This document shows positions 7,752-15,007 of a stretch of 64,000 bases of DNA, one piece after another. This DNA comes from Flavobacterium saccharophilum (GTDB taxonomy: Bacteria; Bacteroidota; Bacteroidia; Flavobacteriales; Flavobacteriaceae). The notes beneath the pieces are model-generated. The model searched no databases. It was not told the DNA's origin and was given only the letters and a program-made list of their open reading frames with translations. The stretch covers positions 558,001-622,000 of the forward strand of contig NZ_FRBY01000002.1 in assembly GCF_900142735.1 (NCBI RefSeq), given 5' to 3'. The position numbers and the translations under genes are program-made. Every line of letters starts with the position of its first letter. Position 1 is the stretch's first letter.

Positions 7752-8889
7752 ACAAAGAAACTTTTCTTTTCTGGAATTTATTCTGAAGCCAATTTCTAAC
7801 AGGTTCATCGTATAATTTCAAACATAAAAAAGCAATAACGATACTCGCAATTAAAACACCTATTCCAATTCCGTAACCATCTTTTATCTCCACTTTATTA
7901 TCTACAACCCAAGCCGTATACCAATAAATCAGCGGATAATGCGTGATATAAATTGGATAGGATATATCGCCTAAAAGCTTGCATATTTTAGCAGAAAAAG
8001 CACTTTTAATTTCGCCTCCTGCTCCAATGGCAACAATTAATGGAAATACTAAAATAATACAGAAAGATTCGTACAAACCGTTCATCCATAAACTGTTTTC
8101 ATCTCCGATTCTTGGTATAATCAAAACTGCGGAAATCATTAAACTGCAAATCCAGAAAGCACCTTTTATATGTATTAGTTTTCCTAAACGGCAAAGTAAA
8201 ACTCCTGCAAAAAAGGGATATAACAAACGGGTAAAACCAACATTCATTTGTTCCAGATTCAGAGACCATCCACCAATAACGTCTCCTTTTGGTCCGAAAA
8301 CAGTATAATTGATTAACATTCCAGCGAATATCAATACAAACACGGTCATTATTTTATTCGAGAATTTACGAAACAAAACAGCGTATAAAATATTGGCAAT
8401 ATATTCGAAGAAAAGTGACCAAGCTGGGCCATCAAGCGGATGCATTTCGCCCCAGCCTCTTATTTCTAAAGAGGGCGGAATTGGTAATAATGTAAATCCG
8501 ATAACCATGGTTACAATTACTTTCCACACTTCCATTCCTGCAATCATTGGAAATAGATTATCAGAAGCCTGAAAATAATAGAATATGGCACCAATGATCA
8601 TTCCCATAATAACCATGGGCTGTAAACGGATTAAGCGTCTTTTGTAAAATTCCCATTGTGTCATTTTTACCCAGCGATCGTCGTAAGCATATGCCACAAC
8701 AAATCCGGACAAAAGAAAAAAGAAATCAACGGCTAAATAACCGTGATTGATGATTTGTTTAAATCTGCTTCCTCCGTTATGTGCTTCGAAAATATGAAAT
8801 GCAACTACTAAAATAGCAGCTACTCCACGCAGACCGTCAAGAATTTCGTAATGCTTTTTTGGTTTAAAATCGGTAGAAATTGAACTCAT
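7750..8889 (-). CDS. Acyltransferase family 3 (OafA/YrhL-like) membrane protein
   Basis: An integral inner-membrane O-acyltransferase that would acetylate or acylate surface glycans. The family start EILDGLRGVAAILVVAFHIFEAH (about 15-37) holds the conserved R and H. GYLAVDFFFLLSGFVVAYAY and a run of some ten hydrophobic helices follow, ending in the basic tail LQNKFQKRKVSL. Length 379 aa is normal for a protein without an SGNH domain. It stands apart from the DUF1349 gene by a repeat block, so co-transcription is doubtful. The acceptor is unknown. Confidence 0.92.
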   Translation of the reverse strand: MSSISTDFKPKKHYEILDGLRGVAAILVVAFHIFEAHNGGSRFKQIINHGYLAVDFFFLLSGFVVAYAYDDRWVKMTQWEFYKRRLIRLQPMVIMGMIIGAIFYYFQASDNLFPMIAGMEVWKVIVTMVIGFTLLPIPPSLEIRGWGEMHPLDGPAWSLFFEYIANILYAVLFRKFSNKIMTVFVLIFAGMLINYTVFGPKGDVIGGWSLNLEQMNVGFTRLLYPFFAGVLLCRLGKLIHIKGAFWICSLMISAVLIIPRIGDENSLWMNGLYESFCIILVFPLIVAIGAGGEIKSAFSAKICKLLGDISYPIYITHYPLIYWYTAWVVDNKVEIKDGYGIGIGVLIASIVIAFLCLKLYDEPVRNWLQNKFQKRKVSL

Positions 8890-8942
8890 AAAAAATGGTT
8901 AGTTGTTAATGGTTAATTATTAATGGTCAATTGAAAACTTAT

Positions 8943-9090
8943 TTAACCGCAAAGGTCGCAAAGACTGTACGCAAGGATCGCAAAGGGCTTATCAAAGTTC
9001 GCAAAGTTTTATTCACAAAGCGTTGCGAACTTAAAAAGACAACTTAAACACAACTATAAAAAAATACTTAGCGTACCTTGCGGTAAAATT
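8943..9090. repeat. 'accgcaaag' dispersed repeat
   Basis: One unit of the family seen around lpd: 'aaccgcaaaggtcgcaaag', 'ttgcgaacttaaaaagacaactt', and an ending in 'tacttagcgtaccttgcggtaaaa'. The two ends are partly inverted (ttaaccgcaaag / cttgcggtaaaa), as in the lpd copies. Non-coding. Confidence 0.75.
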
Positions 9091-9155
9091 CGCAAAGCTT
9101 TAGATAAAATTACATAATTATCTAATTTTCTAATTATCTCAATTATCTAATTAAT

Positions 9156-9815
9156 CTATTCCTGGTGATTCTTAAGCCACTCCAGTCTTCGTTGATCTGG
9201 TAAATGTGTTACTTTAAAATTTTCAAATTTAGCCTCAAAACCTTTTCCGTCTGGCGATGCTGCCATCAGACCAACCATTACTGGTGTATTATCTTGTAAC
9301 GGTGCGTTTCTGGTCATGATATAATTTTTATCATCATAAGAGAAAAACACTTCAACAGCATCTAATCTTCTTACTACTTTTATCCAGACAAATGGCGGTG
9401 CTTTATCTAGTGTGGTTACACTCCAATCACTTTTATCATGCGTTACCACTGTGCTTATATTAAATTTTCCATCCACAAACTCAACTCCGGTTTTGATATA
9501 GTTTTTTTCATCAATACGAATCATTAATCCCATTTGATCAAATCTTGCAATATAATTACCTGTTATTTTAACTTTGGCTTCAAATTCTCCGCCATAAGTT
9601 GCGTAATAAAAAGGTGCATCATCAACTGTAAATCCGTAATGTGAAATACGCCAATAATCACTGCTGCCGGTTACATTCATGATTAATGCATTGTTTTTAA
9701 TTTCCCATTTTTCAGGTTCATTAAACCATTGCATTTTATTCAGGCTTTGCGCTGAAAAATTTTGCGCTACAAATAAAGTGATAACACCGAGTAGAATATT
9801 TTTCATATCATTCAT
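9156..9815 (-). CDS. Exported DUF1349 (concanavalin-like) protein
   Basis: A 219-residue protein with signal peptide (MKNILLGVITLFVAQNFSAQ) and a DUF1349-type beta-sandwich: EPEKWEIKNNALIMNVTGSSDYWR, GLMIRIDEKNYIKTGVEF, and the C-terminal VGLMAASPDGKGFEAKFENF. Family members occur beside glycosidases and may bind or process glycans; no catalytic function is established here. Two ATGs (9815 and 9806) are possible, the second giving the more typical signal peptide. It lies downstream of the GH3 gene with a terminator-like hairpin between them. Confidence 0.85.
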   Translation of the reverse strand: MNDMKNILLGVITLFVAQNFSAQSLNKMQWFNEPEKWEIKNNALIMNVTGSSDYWRISHYGFTVDDAPFYYATYGGEFEAKVKITGNYIARFDQMGLMIRIDEKNYIKTGVEFVDGKFNISTVVTHDKSDWSVTTLDKAPPFVWIKVVRRLDAVEVFFSYDDKNYIMTRNAPLQDNTPVMVGLMAASPDGKGFEAKFENFKVTHLPDQRRLEWLKNHQE

Positions 9816-9850
9816 TTTTTTAGACAGTAAACATTTTATTTATTTTTTGA

Positions 9851-9943
9851 ACCATTAAGATATTAAGAGAATTAAGTTTTACGCTTAATGTGCCTTAAAG
9901 AAAAATTAAGTTCAAACCTTAATTCCCTTAATATCTTAATGGT
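9851..9943. repeat. 26-bp inverted repeat between GH3 and DUF1349 genes
   Basis: 9851-9876 ('accattaagatatt..') pairs with 9918-9943, with one mismatch in 26 bp and a 41-nt loop. Such 'aaccattaagatattaag' elements look like another dispersed family. On the minus strand it would lie in the leader of the DUF1349 mRNA. Confidence 0.75.
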
Positions 9944-9972
9944 AAAAATTATTTCTTTTATTGATAAAAAAT

Positions 9973-10010
9973 CAAAAAGCAAAGCTGCAACTTTTTACAC
10001 TTGCAGCTTT
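9973..10010 (-). terminator. Terminator after GH3 gene
   Basis: AAAGCTGCAA (9981-9990) pairs with TTGCAGCTTT (10001-10010); on the minus strand a T-rich stretch follows. It lies 31 nt past the GH3 stop. Confidence 0.7.
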
Positions 10011-10040
10011 ACAACCAACCAATTTAGAAAATTAATGAAA

Positions 10041-12257
10041 TTATTGAAGTGAAAAACTCACTTTAGATTTTATAGCCGTAGATGATGCACCAATTAAAGC
10101 TTCAAAAGCTCCCGGTTCAGCAACCCAGTCGTGTTTTTTATCATCAAAGAAACTTAAAGCCGTTTTGTCAACAGTAAAAGTGATCGTTTTCTCTTCTCCT
10201 GCTTTAAGCGATACTTTCTCAAAACCTTTTAATTCTTTAACTGGACGAACCAATGAAGATTGTAAATCGCTGATATAAAGCTGCACTACTTCAGAACCTT
10301 CTCTGCTTCCTGTATTTTTCACTTTCACAGAAAATGTAATCTGATCTCCAATCGACATTTGTTTTTTGTCAGCAGTCACTTTTCCGTATTCGAAAGTCGT
10401 ATAGCTTAAACCATGTCCAAAAGAGAATAATGGTTTTATTTTTTGTTTGTCAGCCCAACGGTAACCCACAAAAATGCTTTCTTTGTATGTTACATCATCT
10501 CCGCCAGGAAATTCTCCCAATGCGTGGGCTCCGTTATCAGCTAATTTTACCGGAAAAGTGAAAGTCAATTTTCCAGAAGGATTCACATCTCCAACCAAAA
10601 CTGCAGCCAAAGCATTTCCGGCTTCTGTACCTAAAAACCAACCTTGAACAATTCCCGGAACTTCTTTTACCCACGGCATTGCCACAGCATTTCCTGAAAT
10701 ATTTACATAAACGATGTTTTTATTTACTTTCGCTAATTCGCTGATTAATTTATCCTGACCATAAGAAAGTTCCAATCCTTTACGATCATGTCCTTCATCG
10801 TCCTGATTTTCACTTTTATTCAAACCTCCAATAAAAATCACAATATCGGCATCTTTAGCTACTTTTAAAGCTTCCGCAGTCAATTCTGCCGGAGAACTTT
10901 TTTCCTCTAAACTTACTTTTGCAATAACTCCGTTATAATTGCTTGTCGGGTCTCCAACATAACCGCGAGCGTAAACGATTTCAGCCTGATTGCCAATTCT
11001 TTTCTTTAATCCTTCAAGAGGCGTAATTTCGTATCTGGCTTTCAATGAAGAACTTCCTCCACCAACAGTCATCATTTTGATTGCATTTTCACCAATAACA
11101 GCGATCTTTTTAGTTTTCGAAAGATTGATTGGTAAAATGTTATTGTTATTTTGAAGCAATACAATTCCTTCTTCAGCGATTTTTAAACCTGCTTTAGCGT
11201 GCTCTTCTGTTCCAAAAGATCCAAAAGGTCTGTTTTTATCCATTGTGGTTAAGAAAGAAAGACGTAAAATACGACGTACTTTTTCGTCTAATTCTTTAGT
11301 TCCAATTTCCCCTTTTCTAATCATTTCTGAATAAGGTTTAGCCAAATAATAGTTATCATACGCATTACTTGTTCCCCATGAAAGTCCGTTGGTCCAGGAA
11401 CCAAATTCCATATCCAAGCCATTGTGAATTGCTTGTTTTGTATCGTTAACACCTCCCCAATCAGAAACTACAACACCTTTGAATCCCCATTCTCCACGAA
11501 GAATATCGTTTAATAAAAACTCATTATGACAACATTGCTGTCCTTTGTATTTATTGTAAGATCCCATAATTGCCCAGGCATCACCTTCTTGTACAGCCGC
11601 TTTAAAAGCCGGAAGATAAATTTCGTACAATGCACGATCATCAACAATTACGTTTACTGAGTTACGATTTGTTTCCTGGTTATTTAAAGCGAAATGTTTA
11701 ACGCAGGCCGCTACTCCATTCGACTGAACTCCTTTAATGTAAGGAACTACCATTTTTGAACTTAAGAAAGGGTCTTCACCCATATATTCGAAGTTACGAC
11801 CGTTTAATGGTGTTCTGTAGATGTTAACGCCAGGTCCTAATAGTACATTTTTATTACGGTAACGTGCTTCTTCTCCTATTGATTTTCCGTATAAAGAAGA
11901 CAATTCCTTGTTCCATGTTGCTGCAAGCGCTGTTAAGGCCGGAAAAGCAATACAAGAATCATTTGTCCATCCTGCCTGATCCCATTCGTCCCATTTAACT
12001 TCAGTACGAATTCCGTGTGGTCCATCGGTCATCCAGTTTTCCGGAATTCCCAAACGCTTTACACCCGGAGAACTAAATTTAGATTGCGCATGAATCATGG
12101 CAATTTTTTCAGCAGTTGTCATTTTTGAAAGTGCATCTTCTACACGTTCGTTAATTGGCTTTTTATCATCAAGATAAACCGGAACATTGTTTTGGGCATT
12201 CATCCCAAACGAACTCAACATAAAAAGAACAAGAAGAGTTTTAACGTTTTTAAACAT
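10041..12257 (-). CDS. bglX: Exported GH3 beta-glucosidase
   Basis: A periplasmic family 3 glycosidase releasing beta-linked glucose or xylose from oligosaccharides. At 738 aa it shows a signal peptide (MFKNVKTLLVLFMLSSFGMNAQ), the (beta/alpha)8 domain with the substrate-binding motif VKHFALNNQE (K187/H188), and the nucleophile D266 in GVVVSDWGGV. The alpha/beta domain (GENAIKMMTVGGGSS and the acid/base region in KSENQDDEGHDR) and a C-terminal fibronectin-III-like domain complete the BglX layout. A TACTTTTG -7-like box lies at 12306-12313. The DUF6377 regulator just upstream on the same strand may control it. Confidence 0.93.
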   Translation of the reverse strand: MFKNVKTLLVLFMLSSFGMNAQNNVPVYLDDKKPINERVEDALSKMTTAEKIAMIHAQSKFSSPGVKRLGIPENWMTDGPHGIRTEVKWDEWDQAGWTNDSCIAFPALTALAATWNKELSSLYGKSIGEEARYRNKNVLLGPGVNIYRTPLNGRNFEYMGEDPFLSSKMVVPYIKGVQSNGVAACVKHFALNNQETNRNSVNVIVDDRALYEIYLPAFKAAVQEGDAWAIMGSYNKYKGQQCCHNEFLLNDILRGEWGFKGVVVSDWGGVNDTKQAIHNGLDMEFGSWTNGLSWGTSNAYDNYYLAKPYSEMIRKGEIGTKELDEKVRRILRLSFLTTMDKNRPFGSFGTEEHAKAGLKIAEEGIVLLQNNNNILPINLSKTKKIAVIGENAIKMMTVGGGSSSLKARYEITPLEGLKKRIGNQAEIVYARGYVGDPTSNYNGVIAKVSLEEKSSPAELTAEALKVAKDADIVIFIGGLNKSENQDDEGHDRKGLELSYGQDKLISELAKVNKNIVYVNISGNAVAMPWVKEVPGIVQGWFLGTEAGNALAAVLVGDVNPSGKLTFTFPVKLADNGAHALGEFPGGDDVTYKESIFVGYRWADKQKIKPLFSFGHGLSYTTFEYGKVTADKKQMSIGDQITFSVKVKNTGSREGSEVVQLYISDLQSSLVRPVKELKGFEKVSLKAGEEKTITFTVDKTALSFFDDKKHDWVAEPGAFEALIGASSTAIKSKVSFSLQ

Positions 12258-12305
12258 AACTATTAATTTATTAAAGCATTTAATTTACAAACAGGGACTT
12301 TTAGT

Positions 12306-12313
12306 CAAAAGTA
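12306..12313 (-). promoter_or_regulatory. Possible -7 box of GH3 gene
   Basis: On the minus strand TACTTTTG fits TAnnTTTG about 50 nt before the GH3 start. No clear TTG -33 element is present at the normal distance, so this is weak. Confidence 0.3.
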
Positions 12314-12463
12314 CCTTATAATAATATTGTAAAGCTAAAACGTTATAGTTCGTGTTAGAATTTTAAACGAAAAAAAGTAGTGAAATAAAAAAACAAAATA
12401 ATGATTATCAAATACTTACTAATTTAAAATTACTTAAAAAAGTAGTAGATTTAAAATAAATCA

Positions 12464-14104
12464 TTACATTTTCAATGAAATTAAACCGATTTTCATGACC
12501 ATTTCTTCAAAATCATTTCGGGAAACTGCCGCTTTATTTCTAGCTCTCGTACGATAATTATAAATCGTACTTAAAGAGTAACGAAGAAAGGCTGCAATTT
12601 TTACACTGTCTGTAATCCCAAGTCGGATAAGTGCAAAAATGCGAAGTTCTGTATTCAATAATTCACCTTGTTTTAAAACAATCTGTTCTTCCTTAATGAG
12701 CAACTCATTAAAGTCTTTTACAAAAGTTGGATATAAATTCAGAAAGATAATATCAAAATTTTTGTATAATTCTTCGAGCTCATTATCAACCAGAGTTGTT
12801 GATTTTAGCATTTTATAGATTTCATCAAACTGTTTTGCGGTTGCTTTCTTATTCAAGATAATGCGATAATTTTCTAACTTATTGATGTAGGTCGAGCAAA
12901 GACTGAAGAAATGCGCTATATATTCTTCTTTAATATGGTTTGATTCTGATAGCTGGGCGTTACGTTCCTGCAACTGATTATTGGTTTCAGTAATATGTTT
13001 GTTTAATTCAGCTAATTTTTGACTGGTTTCATAAAGTTCCCCACGAATTCTGGATACTTTCTTCATTTGTTTGTAAACGTAAATTACAGCTACAATTAAA
13101 AATGCCGATAACAAACTAATGCATAAAAGATAAAGTTGAAGCTCTGTTTTTCGTTTTGCTTCTCTTTCTGAATAAACAGTATTAATAATCGAATAAACTT
13201 CTGACATTAAAAGCGTACGAAATTGTACATTACAATAAAGCGCATCTTCAATCGCCGATTGCGTCAATTTATAGGCCATATCGACATCTCCAATTTCATA
13301 AAAAACCAAAGCCAGTTCCTGAAGAGAAGCGTTGTCTTTATTGGCGTTTTTTAAATCGGCAGTGGCAGAAAGCGCATAGTATTTTTTTCGCAGTTCTAAT
13401 TGATGTGATCTTTCGTAGATACTTCCTAAAAGATAAGTAACCATTGCATATTGCGGATTATCTTCTTTGGTATTTTCCAGCAAATTCTTTAACTGTTTCT
13501 CAGCTGTACCCATTTTAAGATACATGCCTTGCTGAATTTTATTGATTTTATAATTCAATGTTCCCGGATCTAATACCATTAAAAGAGAATCGCGGTATTT
13601 TTGAATTTGCTGCATGTATTGCACGCTATAACTATTGGCAGCATAATGTTCAAAAAATTCACGATAGGCTACGTAATAATTTGGCAGCAATACTTTCGAT
13701 AATGTTTTTTTGTTAATGCCTTTTATAAGCGCTTCAGATTCCCGGTATTTTCCTGAGGAAGAATAAAGCGTTACCAATTGTATTTTGGCCAAATTCAATA
13801 AATCTTTATTTTGAAGTTCTTCGGCAATTTTGAGATTCTTTTTTACATAAAAGATAGCCGAGTCTGAATTGAATTTTTGATATTCTGTATATAAGGTTTT
13901 ATTATAATTGTACTCCTGCTCTTTCGTTAAATCGTCTGATTTAATTTTTTTGAAGTTTAAAATACGTTCTTCTTTTAACTGAACATAGCGCTGTTTGTTT
14001 TTCAAAGCATCGTTTAGCTTATCTAAAATAGTATCTGTACTATCTGATGCATGAACCGGGTTACCTAAAAGAACCAATAAAAGAAATAACAAACAATTTT
14101 TCAA
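12464..14104 (-). CDS. Membrane-anchored TPR regulator with C-terminal HTH (DUF6377 type)
   Basis: A 546-residue Bacteroidetes-type regulator. It has a signal peptide (MKNCLLFLLLVLLGNPVHA), a periplasmic TPR-like helical region (about 30-310), one transmembrane helix (about 322-343, LYLLCISLLSAFLIVAVIYVY), a coiled coil (KLAELNKHITETNNQLQERNAQL) and a cytoplasmic LuxR-like HTH near the C-terminus (LNTELRIFALIRLGITDSVKIAAFLRYSLSTIYNYRTRAR). This family is commonly found next to glycan-use genes and is thought to couple periplasmic sensing to transcription. The adjacent GH3 gene is a likely target. The ligand is unknown. Confidence 0.85.
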   Translation of the reverse strand: MKNCLLFLLLVLLGNPVHASDSTDTILDKLNDALKNKQRYVQLKEERILNFKKIKSDDLTKEQEYNYNKTLYTEYQKFNSDSAIFYVKKNLKIAEELQNKDLLNLAKIQLVTLYSSSGKYRESEALIKGINKKTLSKVLLPNYYVAYREFFEHYAANSYSVQYMQQIQKYRDSLLMVLDPGTLNYKINKIQQGMYLKMGTAEKQLKNLLENTKEDNPQYAMVTYLLGSIYERSHQLELRKKYYALSATADLKNANKDNASLQELALVFYEIGDVDMAYKLTQSAIEDALYCNVQFRTLLMSEVYSIINTVYSEREAKRKTELQLYLLCISLLSAFLIVAVIYVYKQMKKVSRIRGELYETSQKLAELNKHITETNNQLQERNAQLSESNHIKEEYIAHFFSLCSTYINKLENYRIILNKKATAKQFDEIYKMLKSTTLVDNELEELYKNFDIIFLNLYPTFVKDFNELLIKEEQIVLKQGELLNTELRIFALIRLGITDSVKIAAFLRYSLSTIYNYRTRARNKAAVSRNDFEEMVMKIGLISLKM

Positions 14105-14269
14105 ACTGAATAAAAATAAATGATACCTACAAATATAGTAAAGTGATACAATTAATTTGATTTATTTATTTTGGCCCAATTTCTTCAAAATCTCAAAATT
14201 CATAATAAAAGATTGAGAAAAAGTGCCTTATAAAAATTCTATTTTAAAGAAATCACCACAATGTTTTTA

Positions 14270-14277
14270 TAATTTTG
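14270..14277 (+). promoter_or_regulatory. Possible -7 box of CHMI-like gene
   Basis: TAATTTTG fits TAnnTTTG and lies 37 nt before the start at 14315. No TTG is found at the expected distance upstream. Confidence 0.35.
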
Positions 14278-14314
14278 TTAGCACAACATTTACCTTAATT
14301 AAAACTACATAGTC

Positions 14315-14659
14315 ATGCCACATTTTGTAATTGATTGTTCCGAAAACGTAATCCGATTAAAATCGGCTGAAGAAATAATACAAGAAGTTTTTAACGCCGC
14401 TTTATCAACCGATCTTTTTATTGCTTCTGAAATTAAAGTCCGCATCAATCCATTTTCTAACTATAATAACGGAAATACGTTGGATGATTTCATTCATGTA
14501 TTCGGATATATTATGGAAGGCCGAAATGCGGATCAAAAAGCAAAATTATCAAAGGCGATTGTAACAAAATTGAATGAAATACTCTCTGAAGTCCCAGTGA
14601 TTTCAATTAATATTAAAGATTTTGAGAAGGCGAGTTATTTTAATAAAACGATGATTTAA
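14315..14659 (+). CDS. 5-carboxymethyl-2-hydroxymuconate isomerase-like protein
   Basis: A small tautomerase-superfamily protein (114 aa). The start MPHFVIDCSENVI is characteristic of CHMI/HpaF: after removal of Met the N-terminal Pro acts as the catalytic base. The homoprotocatechuate degradation genes it normally serves are absent from this window, so it may instead be a general tautomerase. It is a single gene with its own promoter-like box, convergent with the acyl-CoA dehydrogenase across a repeat-rich gap. Confidence 0.85.
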   Translation: MPHFVIDCSENVIRLKSAEEIIQEVFNAALSTDLFIASEIKVRINPFSNYNNGNTLDDFIHVFGYIMEGRNADQKAKLSKAIVTKLNEILSEVPVISINIKDFEKASYFNKTMI

Positions 14660-14734
14660 GGCTTATATGATATAATAAAATTTATATCATTCTTTCGTTG
14701 TTATAAAAAATTAAAGCCTAATAACCCCAATATT

Positions 14735-14832
14735 GTCATCCTGACGGAGGAAGAACCCCACTAGAAATTCCACAGAGTAATTTGCCAAACTTTATCGAAT
14801 TTCTAGTGTGATCCTTCGTTCCTCGGGATGAC
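14735..14832. repeat. Composite inverted repeat 'gtcatcc..gggatgac'
   Basis: The outer arms GTCATCC (14735-14741) and GGGATGAC (14825-14832) and the inner perfect 12-bp arms CACTAGAAATTC (14759-14770) and GAATTTCTAGTG (14797-14808) fold into one long stem. It looks like a mobile or REP-like dispersed element. It lies in a convergent gap and may act as a terminator for either side. Confidence 0.75.
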
Positions 14833-14909
14833 AAAAATGCGAATAAAAAAGCTTTGTCACAGTTTAAAACTTTGACAAAGCCAAGATCTATTTTCTTTAT
14901 TCTACAATC

Positions 14910-15000
14910 TTTACTCTTTACTCTTTACTCTTTACTCTTTACTCTTTACTCTTTACTCTTTACTCTTTACTCTTTACTCTTTACTCTTTACTCTTTACTC
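14910..15000. repeat. Heptanucleotide tandem array, TTTACTC x13
   Basis: Thirteen perfect copies of TTTACTC (91 nt) end 7 nt before the TGA of the acyl-CoA dehydrogenase (read on the minus strand as GAGTAAA). There is no spacer-repeat structure, so it is not a CRISPR. It lies 3' of the gene, so it cannot switch the reading frame or promoter of that gene. Confidence 0.97.
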
Positions 15001-15007
15001 TATATTC

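Noticed and set aside
14910-15000. Possible CRISPR or minisatellite coding repeat
   Set aside because: There are no spacers and the unit is 7 nt. It is a simple tandem array outside any gene.
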